From contig NC_036458.1 in NCBI RefSeq assembly GCF_002775205.1, positions 620,983 through 684,982 of the forward strand: a stretch of DNA of 64,000 nt, read 5' to 3'. Position numbers and translations under genes: made by a program. Below the pieces are notes generated by a model that was not told the origin of the DNA, ran no database searches, and saw nothing but the letters and a program-made list of their open reading frames with translations. The DNA is from Xiphophorus maculatus (Eukaryota; Chordata; Actinopteri; Cyprinodontiformes; Poeciliidae). Shown here piece by piece: positions 23,550-48,429 of this stretch. Position 1 is the stretch's first letter. Each line of letters starts with the position of its first letter.

Positions 23550-26035
23550 TATGACTGACATGGAGTCCCATACCATGACAGAACCTCCACCATGTTTTAC
23601 TGAAGGATGTAGGTTTTGGTGGAAGTTTCTCTTACATCACAACATTTTCTTTAAATTCAAATTTCAAATTCAAAAATACTTAATTGATCCCAAAGATAAA
23701 TTTAATGTTGTTGTAACTCTTTAATTCAAATTCTTCACAGAGTTGTAGTGATTACTGTTGTCAGGAACGATATCTTGTAGCAGTCTGTATTACAGTGAAT
23801 TTGAAGAATCCTCTGACTGAAGACACAGTTTTCCCAAGAAAACATTAACTTTGGATCCATGACTGCATCACACCAGATGCTACTGAGATGATCCATTAAA
23901 AGATGATCCATAGACTCCAACCCATTTTCAGATTCTGCTACATAATGAGATATTTTTATGCCTGACTAATTGTGTTGTGTTGTTTTATCCAAATAAATAG
24001 TCAATCATGAAAAACTTTATAAGATTTCAGCTGACATCTCTTTAAGGATCAATTATTTGGAGCTAAAATCTTATTTCTAAAATCTAATTTTCCTTGAGAT
24101 GTTTATATTTCTGTTTTTCAAGGACTTTGGAGGCAGATTAGATTAATTGTCAGACTACCTGTCAATCCAAAAGATAATACTAGATTTAAATTAAAAGCAA
24201 CGCATCGCTGCGAGCAGGGTTCGAACCCATTGGATTTCAAGTCCAGCTGGATCCGTTTCCCGGACCCCAGATCACACTTTCAACTGTGATATCCAGTGGA
24301 AAGGTCAGGTTTTATAGAGCGTCGTGAAATGTTTTAATTTAGTTGCCAATAGTTCACATTCAGTCCGCTGAAAACGTCTGGCTGGTGCTGTAAGCCATAG
24401 AAAGGTGGTGTAATTTGAGAATGCCTCCGCCAGAGGGAGACAAATCTCAATCCTCAACAGAACAGATGATTCTTCTGTATAGAGTAAAAATGACGGGGAT
24501 GAGACTTAAATCACTTCGTAATAGCTAACGGGCCAACCAGAAAGCGACTGACAGATTTTCACCACATATTCTGACGTTTTGGTCTGAGATTTCGAGCGCT
24601 TCTTAACCGGAAGGTAAAATCTTTGACATGTTGAATTAAGATTGGGTTATCCTCTCCTCCACGCCACAAGGAGGCATCAGCGAGCTCACCATTGGCTTGT
24701 TGTGCTTAGGTAGCTTCGTTGCTATGGTTACAAACCATCCAAAGAACTGCCGCTAGTGTTTGTTAATATGCAGCAAAACCTGAATGAATGAGTTCATTAT
24801 AAAATGACCTTTAACCCCTAATTAATTTGATGACTAAATAACATTTATATTTAAATTCTGTTATCCATCTGATCAAGCCTACGGAAATCAATTTCTGCCA
24901 CTTTGGTGAAAAATAACTGATTTAGTGACCTCATTGAAACTTATTTTCTCATCATAGTATATGAGGTGGGCGTGCCGTGGTGGCGTAGCGGTTGGCGCGA
25001 CCCACATTTGGAGGCCTCAAGTCCTCGACGCGGCTGTCGTGGGTTCGACTCCCGGACCCGTTAACCGCATGTCTTCCCTCCTCTCCTTCCCCGTTTCCTG
25101 TCAGCCTGCTTTGTAAACAGGGACTCTAGAGCCACAAAAAGACCCCTGGAGGGGTAAAAAAAATCATAGTATTGTGTAATACTGGGATACATATTATCTC
25201 ATATCGTAGTTATGACAGCTAACCAAATCACTACTGTGACCCACTTTATGTAATAACATATTGTAATAATTTTAAGAGGCAGTATTTCATATTGAGATAG
25301 TATCAGAATAGCCCAATTAAACTCATGTAAATTTAATCTTATGTTAAATAAATATGTCCATCATAAATACTTATTCTGTCATGTCTTGTTATTCAGTGTA
25401 TTTTTCTAAAATATTTCCAATTCAGCACAAAAGTTCCTTTACAATGTAGCTTTTTTCCAAAAGTGCATATCATATATTCAGTGTATTTGTGTCAAAACTC
25501 ATTATATGTGAAATATTAATCAGGAAAAAAAATGATTTTATGGTATAACAACTTGCCATAAACAGCCTTAAGACCCAAACCAGATAGAAAAGTCAGGCCC
25601 AGTGGGAAATGTCCCAGTTCTCCCAGTTAACCAATCCAGGCCTGACAGCATCTCATTAGAAGACAACAATGTTATGATTAGATAGTATTTCATAATAATC
25701 ATATCTATACTGAGAGCATCTTTACCTCAGCTGAAACCTCATTATGACGGGACACCAGCCTCAGAAGAAATCCAGGACTGGATTCAGTGTTTCTGGATCT
25801 GGAACGACTTTCAGCCCAGGAAGTAAATGATAGAATAAAAAGCTGCAGAGTTCTCCTGTAGGTTCTGTCCGGGACCCGTTTTGGTCCATCTAACAGCAGG
25901 AAGTTCTGGAACCCAGAAGCTGGGCGGGTTCCTTACCTCTGCAGCAGGTTCTGCTGCTCATCGTCACTCTGCAGCTGCTCCCAGATCAGACTTCAGCATC
26001 AGAACAGGCAGCAGGAGGTTCAGTACAATATAGAC
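23550..26035. other. Intergenic DNA between the socs7 promoter and the kpnb1 3' end
   Basis: No gene is recognised on either strand apart from the SINE at 24961-25162. The open frames are short and AT-rich. Around 24205-24260 there is a tRNA-Ser-like fragment without a 5' half. Confidence 0.6.
24951..25172 (+). mobile_element. tRNA-derived SINE, copy 1
   Basis: The body (about 24961-25162) starts with a tRNA-like head having a pol III A-box-like tggcgtagcgg and B box gggttcgactcc. It continues through ctcctctccttccccgtttc and ends in a short A-rich tail. The 10-bp repeat atcatagtat flanks it (24951-24960 and 25163-25172). It is related to the copies at 28841-29030 and 51486-51689. Confidence 0.85.
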
Positions 26036-27210
26036 TTTATTAGTTCACTAAAGTTTAATATGAAATAAAAAGCAGATTGGCTTTAAATCATTCACAATTC
26101 AGTAATCGAGTTTCCAGGATCATCATGTCAACACAGGAAGTCCATCCTGCCTGCAGCGGCTGCAGGTTTACAAAATAAGAGCTGGAAAGCGACCTTCAGC
26201 GTCGGACCGCACTGAGCGCGCTCACAAACCCAGAGAAGCGCACCTCAAGCCGTGAAGTTACAAAAAACCCCCAAAAAAAACAAAAACGAGAGAAATCATG
26301 GTTCTTTGTGGCGTTGAGTAAACAGACCGACAGCAGGAGGCGCCAGAGTTCAGCTTCCAATCAGAGTCCAGAACGATCGAGTCCAGAAGAAGAGCGAAAT
26401 CACCAGAACTGCTCGGGGAATGTTTCATAGCATTTTATTGTTTTTAACTGTATTTCTCATCATAGCAATGGAAAAATAGAACCTTTTACAAACGTCTTCA
26501 ATTTTCTGAAATCTTTGAAACAAGCAAAAACCGGTGAGTGACCCGATCCCGACCCAGTGCAGCGGGGCAATCAACGTGAAGCAGCTCACAGCACGCGCTT
26601 CCAGGCCTGCAGCTAAAACTATTCCCATTTGGCACTCGCTCCGCAGCACCGGGCTTTTACTCTGAAGGGCTCCAGTGCTGCTGTCGCCAGGTAAGAGCGC
26701 GGAACGCCGGAGTGGGCGGAGCCATTCGGCCCAGGTCGCCGTTTTAGTGCTCAGAAGAAGAAAAATAAGAGCAACAAAAATCTAAAGTTTTCCACAGAAG
26801 AAGTCCACAAAGTCGCTCGTTAATCTGATTCCACAAAAGTTTCTCCCTCCCCCCCTCCCCCAGCGTGGGGGTGGTGGCGGGTCTGTGACGTCATCATGAT
26901 GTCATTCAAGGGGCCAGCTACACGGCGAGAGGGCAAAGGAGGGGCTTGTTTCTTTAAGGGGGAGGAGTCAGAGTCCAGTCCACAGGCCGTCCAGGAGGAA
27001 GAGGAGGAGGAGGAAGAGGACGGGGGGAGGGGGGGGGGGGTCGCCAGCTGGAACTGAAGGTGGTGTGATGTCATCATCTCTCGCGCTCACACAGACACTC
27101 ATCTCACTTCATCTCACGTCACTTCCTCTGCTGCAGCCAGCGCTGCCACAGACGAGTTCATTCCAGACGAGTCACTGACCTCACGTCGCTCCGAGTCCGG
27201 ACCGCAGCAA

Positions 27211-27211
<1 letters not shown>
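26015..27211 (-). other. kpnb1 terminal exon: last base of the stop codon plus 3' UTR
   Basis: On the minus strand ggctctcccctcag precedes an exon whose first base, A at 27211, completes the TG left by the previous exon to TGA. The rest is 3' UTR, running to about 26015-26035. It contains low-complexity stretches (gag-rich near 27000, CA-rich near 27080) and no frame worth calling. Confidence 0.7.
26036..26041 (-). terminator. Candidate kpnb1 poly(A) signal AATAAA
   Basis: TTTATT on the plus strand reads AATAAA on the transcript, about 1.17 kb into the terminal exon. A second AATAAA lies near 26440-26435 and could be used alternatively. Confidence 0.5.
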
Positions 27212-40430
<13,219 letters not shown>

Positions 40431-40744
40431 CCTGTGGCCCGGCTGCTCCTACTGCCGCCGCCGCCGCCGCTCTTTACTTGGTCGGGTTCGACAACACCGG
40501 ATGATCTGGTTCCCTGGAGCCCGGTTTGAGGCAGCCACAGGGCGGGTTCGGCCGGGCTCGGTTAGATTCGTTTGGGATTTACTCGGACGGTGCAGGAAAT
40601 GTTAACGGCCGCAGCTCGCAGAAACGCCGCCCGTTCGCGAGGGAAAGGAGCGCGCGGTTCTCTCACGCGGAGGGATATCACGCACTGACGCACGTACGGC
40701 GTCACCATGCCTTTTTTAATCGCGGAACCATCCGGGAGGAAGGC
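40431..40744 (-). promoter_or_regulatory. kpnb1 5' UTR and CpG-rich promoter, cut short by a LINE insertion
   Basis: CpG-rich sequence, including ttcgcgaggg and gagcgcgcgg, lies directly upstream of the kpnb1 ATG. It ends at the 5' end of the full-length LINE, which begins at 40745. The pre-insertion continuation resumes at 46327. The transcription start was not determined. Confidence 0.6.
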
Positions 40745-41002
40745 GAGGTTCGGGACCAAGATGGCGACCGGACCAGTCGCTGTGTGATGTAGCTGAGACA
40801 CAGATTTCAATTTTCAGTCCTCCTTGCCAACATAATGCTCTCTTTTTGATCCAGGAATGTCTGTAACTTCTATGTTTGTTCTATTCAACCTGATCAAGAG
40901 TCACATTGTTGTTAAGACTGCGATCAAGGACGAGAAAAGACTAGGAGCTAACAAGCTAACCTCTGGGTTCAACGGTCATCTTCCAGATCAACGTATACTA
41001 CG

Positions 41003-41983
41003 ATGCAACGATCGGAGCACAGCCTTAAAAGAAAAGAGAAAGGGAAATCTAAATCTAAATCTATAGCTTCAGACTTGCACAAAGACACGATGTCATCGAC
41101 TGCAGCTAGTGATCCCCGGATTTGCTCCCCATCTGATCCAGCTGCAGGTATCCCTGCCTCCGATCATAACTATATTGGTTCCATGGACAGACAGAGCCCT
41201 GATCTGTCTCCTCTACTGGATTCTGACCCAGATACCCCTGCTAAACCAGAGGAAAAGAAACTAAAAGGTGACTTGTCTCTCTTTCAATTACAAGACAACA
41301 TCGCTAAGATAATCAATGATCGCTCTGATAAATTAGAAAATATGGTCAGCTGTAACACCGTTAGCATCGATGCTCTGAAGAAGTCAATTGACTTCATTTT
41401 TACGGAAATTGAAACGCTAAAATCCGACGTGAAAGCTGTGAGCTCCATATCGGAAAACACTGTGCAGAAAATGGCTGAAGTAGAAATGAGAATAAACGAA
41501 ACTGAACGATACCAACGTAGATGGAATTTAAGGCTACACGGAATCCCAGAAGATAAGCATGAAAACATCAGAGCCAAAGTTAGCGACATCTGCTGTGCTG
41601 TTGTTGGAGAGAACCAGGTAAAGATGAAAGAAAGTATTGACATCGCTCATCGTCTGGGTCGCTTCAACGACCAACAGAGGGCGCCGAGAACCACTATGAT
41701 CCGCTTCACCAACAGATCATCCCGCGACCTGGTATGGAAAATGGCCAAGAGCAGCAGCTTTCTGAAGGAAAACAGGCTGAGGTTTACAGAGGATCTCACC
41801 ACAGCTGACAAGGCTCAGCGAGAAAAACTGTGGCCATTAATTGATGCAGCCCGGAAAGAAGGAAAAAAAGCCCATTTTGCTGGAGTCCGTGTGATCATTG
41901 AGGGAAAAGAAATCAAGTCACCGCTGTCCCCAACTGGACAGAATGTCACTCCTGTCCTTATGGACACAACAAGCCCTTCATAG
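41003..41983 (+). CDS. LINE ORF1 protein (RNA-binding, L1 transposase_22 type)
   Basis: The frame is 326 codons from ATG to TAG. The N-terminal part is basic and low complexity (KGKSKSKS), followed by a heptad-like coiled-coil stretch (about residues 95-170). The RRM-like core has RRWNLRLHGIPEDKHENI and IDIAHRLGR, and the C-terminal domain includes FLKENRLRF. L1 ORF1 proteins trimerise and package element RNA with nucleic-acid chaperone activity. The frame is intact. Confidence 0.9.
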   Translation: MQRSEHSLKRKEKGKSKSKSIASDLHKDTMSSTAASDPRICSPSDPAAGIPASDHNYIGSMDRQSPDLSPLLDSDPDTPAKPEEKKLKGDLSLFQLQDNIAKIINDRSDKLENMVSCNTVSIDALKKSIDFIFTEIETLKSDVKAVSSISENTVQKMAEVEMRINETERYQRRWNLRLHGIPEDKHENIRAKVSDICCAVVGENQVKMKESIDIAHRLGRFNDQQRAPRTTMIRFTNRSSRDLVWKMAKSSSFLKENRLRFTEDLTTADKAQREKLWPLIDAARKEGKKAHFAGVRVIIEGKEIKSPLSPTGQNVTPVLMDTTSPS

Positions 41984-42348
41984 GCATGGTCACAGGTTCT
42001 GCTCAGTTGGTCACCTACAAAGCCTACACACTTAATATTTGGTTCCTTTTCTATCTTCTAATTCTGGAAGGCAGTTTGCCTATTTACATTATCTTAATTC
42101 ACTCTATGTTTAAAAAATAACTATATGTTTATTGAATTCTGGTTTGACTGTGCTTTGCTAAGTGTATTTACTATGTTGTTAAGTACAGTCTCTGCTTTGC
42201 TGTGCATTTCAGCACTTTTCATATCATTTTGAATTTATTGTCCTTGATAGTTATTAATGCAGCTATACTGTTCCAAACTGCAAGCTTCTTCTAAGTCTTA
42301 GTATCTGACATTCTAAATCACCTTAGCTCCATTCTGTTCATGGTTTAA

Positions 42349-45300
42349 ATTACACCATTCCGGGTCTGTAGGTTGTTTTCTGTGTCCACTTATCCTACAT
42401 TGTCCCTTTCAATCTTCTCATTAAATGCCAGGGGTTTAAGAGAAAATGTTAAACGAAAAGCTTTATTTTTATTTGCCAAACAACAAAAGTCTGATTTTTG
42501 TTTTTTTCAAGAGTCACATAGTGTAGCAAATGATGCATCCTTTTGGAAAACTCAATGGGGAAATGAGTTATGGTTTTCTCATGGCTCAGAAAGATCAGCA
42601 GGGGTTACTATTTTAAAAAACAACTTTAATGGTTCTGTTCTACACTCAGAAAGTGATCCTAATGGCCACTATATAATTTTAATCCTGAATATCAACAACT
42701 ATATTACCCTTCTTGCCAATGTATATGGATATAATTCAAAACCTGAAAATGATTTTTTACTTGATAGATTAGAATCTAGCTTTTTACACTGGTTATCAAA
42801 ATACCCAAATGCTCTTCTTTTAATGGGTGGAGATTTCAACGTTGCTTTGAACAGCTCCCTAGATCGATGGCCTCTAAGTGTTAATAATACTTCTTCTATT
42901 AACTTGTCCTCTTTTATACAAAAATTTAATCTCATAGACATATGGAGGGAAAAAAACCCTGTCTCTAGAGCTTACACATGGTCTAATAAGCCTCGCTCAT
43001 TAATGTCTCGCATAGATTACTGGTTAGTTTCTGATTGCTTACTTAAGAATAACATTACTCCTAGAATATTAACAACACCTTTAACTGATCACAAAGCAAT
43101 ATCATTGATTGCCTCATTCTGTCCTAACATTACTCCCACATTCAAAAGTTCTTATTGGAAACTTAATAATTCCATCTTAAAAAATGTGCTAGTAATTGAT
43201 AAAGTCAAATTATTAATAAACCATTTCTGGAAAAAAGCCTTAATTAATAACAATTTCTCTAGAAATTGGGAACTCCTTAAGTTTGAAGTTACAAAATATT
43301 TCAGAGAGTTTGGTACCTCTCTATCTAAATCCAGGAGAGATGAAGAAACAAATGTAATATCCAGAATAACTGAAATTACTCAAATCTCACCTGAAAATTT
43401 ATCTGAAAATGACTTAAAGGATTTAATCATTCAACAAAATAAATTAAATGAAATATACAGAAGGAAAGCAGAGGGGGCTTTTGTGAGATCGAGAAGGAAA
43501 TGGCTGGAGGAAGGGGAACAAAACACTGCGTATTTCTTTCAATTAGAAAGAACCCGTGGTCAATTCAACTCAATTCAAAAACTTAACATTAACAACTTTA
43601 TCACTGATGATCCCCAAACAATAGCAAAGTATTGCTCTACTTTCTACAGTGAGTTGTATGAATCACACTATAATAAATGTGAATCTGAAATTTTCTTTAC
43701 ACATCTTACTGAAACTAAGTCAATTAATGATGACCAAAGGAATGTCTGTGATAGTCCCCTATCTCCTGCTGAAGTCCTGTTTGCCATCAAGCACCTAAAA
43801 CTCAACAAATCTCCAGGAGTTGACGGCCTAACTTCAGAATTCTACATCACCTTCGCAGAACAACTGGCCCCGTTCCTCCACCGGCTGTTTGCAGAATGCA
43901 TTGATAACCAAACTCTTCCTCCCACTCTGTGTCAAGGCCTTTTGACATTAATTCCCAAACCTAAAAAAGACCCCCTTCTGATTGATAATTGGCGTCCAAT
44001 CTGCCTTCTTAATAATGACTATAAAATTCTAGCTCAAATTTTTGCGATGAGAATGAAAAGTGTTCTTAACTTTATAATTGATGAAACTCAAAATGGTTTC
44101 ATGACACAAAGACATATAGCCAACAACATCAGGCTGGTGTTGGATCTGATTGACTATGCAGATTTGTGCCATGATGACAGCCTTATATTATTTTTAGATT
44201 TCCGTAAAGCCTTTGACACCATTGAGCATAATTTTGTTTTTCAAACATTAGAGAAATTTGGTTTTGGTCCTTACTTTTGTGCTGCAATCAAAACCATGTA
44301 TAAAAATGCTAACTGTTCAATCAAGCTTCATGTTGGTACGTCTCCCAGATTTGATCTAAAGCGAGGTGTGAGGCAAGGTTGCCCGCTGTCCCCATACCTC
44401 TTTTTGATCTGCTCTCAATTACTTTCAGATTTCATTAAACTCAACCATTTGAAAGGTATCTCTTTTGCTGATAAAAATATTATAATTAGTCAACTAGCCG
44501 ACGATACCACTTTATTTTTAAAGGATGCTTCTCAGGTTTCTTTAGCAATTAATATTGTTGAGAAATTTTCTAGAGCCTCTGGACTCTACCTTAACATTGA
44601 TAAATGTGAACTTTTAGCCCTTAAAAATTGTAACAAACCCTCTATTTATAATATTCCTGTTAAAGAATCGGTCACTTATCTCGGCATAATGATCAACAAA
44701 GATCAAGATTCTAGAAATGCTCTGAACTTTAATCCTATTGTAGAAAATGTACAAAAGAAACTAAATTCTTGGCTTCAAAGAGATTTATCAATTCAAGGAA
44801 GAATTTTGCTAACCAAAGCAGAAGGCATCTCCCGTTTAACTTATCCAGCTTTGTCTCTTTCTGTAAATAAACAAACAATTGACATCATTGATAAAATGCT
44901 TTATAGATTTGTATGGAAAAATAGGATTCATTATATCAGGAAATCAATCTTAATGAACTCATTTGAACTTGGTGGCCTCAATTGTCTTGATTTCTCAACC
45001 TTAAACAATACATTCAAAATAAACTGGATTAAACAGTTTCTCAAAAATCCAACCTCAATCTGGAATTTTATACCCAACTATTTATTCTCAAAACTTGGTG
45101 GCCTTAAATTTATTCTCCTTTGCAACTACAAAATTGAAAAACTACCCATAAAGCTATCTAATTTTCACAAACAAATGCTTCTTTCCTGGTCTCTAATTTA
45201 CAAGCATAATTTCTCACCCCATCGATATTATATTTGGAACAATGGAGACATTTTGTACAAGCATAAATCTTTATTCTTGGAAAATTGGTTTGAACATGGA

Positions 45301-46143
45301 ATCATCTTGGTTCAGCAGCTTTTTAGACCTGATGGTGTCTTAATGTCTTATTCTGAACTTCTAGAAAGGTTTGGTCTCCCCATACCACCAAAGGAATATG
45401 CACTTGTTTTTGATGCCATCCCATCTGGTGTTATGATGCTTCTTAAGTCTTCTGCAACTTCTGTTCTGACTCCTCCAGGTCTAGACGCTGCTGTCACTAA
45501 TGTTGGTCAAATCTGTTTTTCCACAAGAAAGCGAAAGAACAACCGTGATGTACGTGCCTTATTCCAGAAGGACATCGTCTCTGTTCCTAATGTTATCTCT
45601 TATTGGAATAACTTTGCCCCCAACCTGAACTGGAAAAAAATCTGGTGTCTTCCATCTAAATATTTAATTATTAATAAAATCAAAGAAGTGTCTTTTAAGA
45701 TAATCCATCGTTTTTATCCCTGCAAATTTTTCCTTCAACGATACAAAAAAGACATTGACACAAACTGTTCATTTTGCCAACTCTATGTAGAAGATCTCTG
45801 TCACTTATTCTGGTCATGCTATTTCTCTTGTATTTTCTGGCAAGATATTTGTACGTTTATTTCCCAAAGAATTCTTGATAACTTTTCCCTCACTTATATA
45901 AATATGTTGTTTGGATTCTTCTCTTATCCCACTAACAAAACCAAACATTTTTATATTATCAATCTAATTTTATTAGTCGCAAAATATCATATACATAAAT
46001 CTAAATTCTCAAATCAGAAACCTCGCTTTTCAGCCTTTAAAGTGGAATTCAAACAATATATTACATCTCTCCAGTATTCAAGGAATAGAAAAGCAATTAA
46101 GACAGTGGATATGTGCTCTCGCTTTAACATCTTTCTAAGTTAA
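42349..46143 (+). CDS. LINE ORF2 protein (APE endonuclease and reverse transcriptase)
   Basis: Open from the codon after TAA at 42346-42348 to the stop at 46141-46143. Numbering from a TTG at 42373 gives 1256 residues. Endonuclease motifs: SLNARGL (Asn), FFQESHS (Glu), GGDFNVAL, SRIDYWLVS and TDHKAIS, about residues 10-250. Reverse transcriptase: SPGVDGLTSEFY, IPKPKKDP, LDFRKAFDTIEH (about 610), GVRQGCPLSPYLF and QLADDTTLF (catalytic Asp pair, about 706). A C-terminal zinc-finger-like CX2CX8HX4C motif (CSFC...HLFWSC) is near 1133-1150. No ATG precedes the endonuclease domain: the first Met is at about residue 151 (MGGDFN). No internal stop or frameshift is seen. Confidence 0.92.
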   Translation: MTPFRVCRLFSVSTYPTLSLSIFSLNARGLRENVKRKALFLFAKQQKSDFCFFQESHSVANDASFWKTQWGNELWFSHGSERSAGVTILKNNFNGSVLHSESDPNGHYIILILNINNYITLLANVYGYNSKPENDFLLDRLESSFLHWLSKYPNALLLMGGDFNVALNSSLDRWPLSVNNTSSINLSSFIQKFNLIDIWREKNPVSRAYTWSNKPRSLMSRIDYWLVSDCLLKNNITPRILTTPLTDHKAISLIASFCPNITPTFKSSYWKLNNSILKNVLVIDKVKLLINHFWKKALINNNFSRNWELLKFEVTKYFREFGTSLSKSRRDEETNVISRITEITQISPENLSENDLKDLIIQQNKLNEIYRRKAEGAFVRSRRKWLEEGEQNTAYFFQLERTRGQFNSIQKLNINNFITDDPQTIAKYCSTFYSELYESHYNKCESEIFFTHLTETKSINDDQRNVCDSPLSPAEVLFAIKHLKLNKSPGVDGLTSEFYITFAEQLAPFLHRLFAECIDNQTLPPTLCQGLLTLIPKPKKDPLLIDNWRPICLLNNDYKILAQIFAMRMKSVLNFIIDETQNGFMTQRHIANNIRLVLDLIDYADLCHDDSLILFLDFRKAFDTIEHNFVFQTLEKFGFGPYFCAAIKTMYKNANCSIKLHVGTSPRFDLKRGVRQGCPLSPYLFLICSQLLSDFIKLNHLKGISFADKNIIISQLADDTTLFLKDASQVSLAINIVEKFSRASGLYLNIDKCELLALKNCNKPSIYNIPVKESVTYLGIMINKDQDSRNALNFNPIVENVQKKLNSWLQRDLSIQGRILLTKAEGISRLTYPALSLSVNKQTIDIIDKMLYRFVWKNRIHYIRKSILMNSFELGGLNCLDFSTLNNTFKINWIKQFLKNPTSIWNFIPNYLFSKLGGLKFILLCNYKIEKLPIKLSNFHKQMLLSWSLIYKHNFSPHRYYIWNNGDILYKHKSLFLENWFEHGIILVQQLFRPDGVLMSYSELLERFGLPIPPKEYALVFDAIPSGVMMLLKSSATSVLTPPGLDAAVTNVGQICFSTRKRKNNRDVRALFQKDIVSVPNVISYWNNFAPNLNWKKIWCLPSKYLIINKIKEVSFKIIHRFYPCKFFLQRYKKDIDTNCSFCQLYVEDLCHLFWSCYFSCIFWQDICTFISQRILDNFSLTYINMLFGFFSYPTNKTKHFYIINLILLVAKYHIHKSKFSNQKPRFSAFKVEFKQYITSLQYSRNRKAIKTVDMCSRFNIFLS

Positions 46144-46270
46144 CTTTGTTATTTATTTATTTGCTTTTCATTTTGTTTGTGCTTCCTATGTAACACCCTG
46201 GCATTGTTGTCTTGTCTGTTTTGCTACTTATTGCGTTGAGTCTGCTATTTTGTAAACCCCTTTATTGTCA

Positions 46271-46311
<41 letters not shown>

Positions 46312-46326
46312 ATCCGGGAGGAAGGC

Positions 46327-48394
46327 ACCATTACCGCCACCTCCTGTTGCGGAGGGTGTATTACCCCATAGAACCGAAAGTACATGTGTAGTCTGGTGAT
46401 CAGAAAAATAACAGATCATTTGAGTAAATACATAAATATTATTAAGGAGATAACTCCATCTAAAAACTTATCTGACCAACCTGCCTCTCTGTGAAGAAAT
46501 ACTTTCTCCCTAAACATAACTGGTACAAAGTCTGAAGCATCATTGTGGAGCAACTTTGACCCAGTCATGTTGGAGGGTTTTTCCAGTAAAAACGACCCAT
46601 TTAAGGTTATGCCAGAGAATTAAGTCCAGACTTTAATTATAAAACAATGTTTATTGTTCACAAAACATTCAGTTTTTGTGAATCTGTTCACAAGTGAGTA
46701 AAACAGGAGTCCGTTCAGTTAAGCTTTATCCTATGAAACAACCCAGAATGAAGTGGAGCGCCCCCTGCAGGTCTGGAGTCCTCTGGACGGGTTGGGTCTT
46801 GCTCCTATCTGAACTTGAAGGACGATGAAGATTATGCTGACAGCCTTCATCTCGTGGAGCTGAAGTAAAGCGGCTGCTCTGGATCATCTGATCCAGAACC
46901 AGAACTCTGATGGATCTTCCAGGCAGAACCGGAAGTGCTGCTGGATCTCCTCTGTGATGATGGAGGAACTGAGATCTCCTGTTTTTTAGTCAATTTAAGG
47001 CTAAACCAGCAGAGAATGAGAAATAAGCACACCGAGACAGGAGTAAAAACGAACCCATTGCTTCTTTATTCATCATTGTACAGTAGTCATTCATACGTAG
47101 CTGCCTTGAGTTGGTCTTTTTTTGTCTGTTTTCACCGTTTGTTCCACCTTCTTCCTCGTTTCCCATCAACACATTGGAAGAGTCGTGGACAAAATAGAAA
47201 AACAAACCGAACACAGAAAGAAACAGGAAATGCCCCTTTTTCCACAACAAAAACTACATTTGGCAAAAAAAAGAGGAGCAGGGAACGTCGGGTTGATCCA
47301 GTGCATGGAGAATATACTAAGATCCGAAACTGATATGTTCAACCAATCAGCTTCGATCTGCTCACCTGTTGCTAGGTGAAGCCCACAAAGTGACCCCCCC
47401 CCACACTGTAAAAAACAACTTAAAACGTATAAAAAGCTGAGCTGCTGCTGTTTATGGCACAACGAGGGCGGAGGCGCCGCAACATTCAGCCCACCAGCAA
47501 ACACTCTGCAGAACAGAACCGGGCCAAACCGGGTCGGTTCCGAATTAATACAGAGAGGAGCAGCAGTCAGTGATAAACCGCTTATCATTTTTTCTCAGGA
47601 GTAAAGTTCAGTTCTCTGTCCTCTGATCCAGTTTCTGAACTGGTTCTGATCTGACCCGTCCTGAAATCTTCCAGGGTTTGGCAGCTTTTCACTCGGCTTC
47701 AGTTGAGAAACGACCAGAAAATGTCTGAATTATTATTATTCCTTTATGCATCTCGGCAGAAAACGTCTTCGGAACCGGGTCAGAGCCAGGAACCGGGTCA
47801 GAACAAGAATCAGTTCAGAGTTTCAGAATCTGGGTTTAGGTTGGGAATCTGTTCAGAGCCGCAATCATCTTTGGAATTCTGTTGATTTGGTCATTTTGGA
47901 TCGGAACCAGTTTTCGGGTGTCTGCCTGGTTGAGCCTCTCCTTCCTTCTGACAGTTTTATTTGTTTTGATACTGAAAATGAATTGAAATAGAAAATAAAG
48001 ACATGAAGGCTCTGATATAATCTAAAGGAGATGAACAACATTTTCCAGAATAAATCCAGACCCAGAACCGGACCGGACCTCCTCTCCTCAGAGATCAGCG
48101 ACCCAAAGCCGCAGACGAGTAGCGATATGAAGATCCTCTAAAAACCAAGATGAGTCACTCTGTGGAGTTTCTCCGTCCCCTTTCCTCCAACCGGACCGAG
48201 CTGCAGCAGAACCCTGAACCAGACCAGAACCGGCTCGGCTCAGACCGCGGCGGGAAGTGCTGCTGTGGCACCGAATAAATTAAAGTCAACAAAAAATACT
48301 CCTGAGAAATAACACGGGATCAAGATCCGATCGGACTGGAACCGAGGAGGAGGGGCTGGCGAGGCTCAGTTTAAACACACACACACACCCACAC

Positions 48395-48429
<35 letters not shown>

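Larger units (their letters stand above)
40726..46326 (+). mobile_element. Near-intact L1-type non-LTR retrotransposon with target-site duplications
   Basis: The repeat aaccatccgggaggaaggc at 40726-40744 recurs after the poly(A) tail (ccatccgggaggaaggc at 46310-46326, preceded by A's). The element is 40745-46309: 5' UTR of about 258 bp, ORF1 41003-41983, a 365-bp inter-ORF gap, ORF2 42349-46143, a short 3' UTR, AATAAA at 46270 and about 39 A's. The 5' end reads gaggttcgggaccaagatgg. Identical target duplications, a long pure tail and two open frames mean a recent insertion. It lies head to head with kpnb1 and tail to tail with fbxl19. Confidence 0.95.

Noticed and set aside
24205-24260. tRNA-Ser gene on the minus strand
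   Set aside because: Only an anticodon-arm-like ggacttgaaatcca and a T-arm-like ggttcgaaccc are present. The 5' half and a pairing acceptor stem are missing, so it is at most a fragment.
46935-47333. 132-codon plus-strand frame near the fbxl19 3' end
   Set aside because: No domain, and it overlaps the likely 3' UTR and poly(A) signal of fbxl19 on the other strand.
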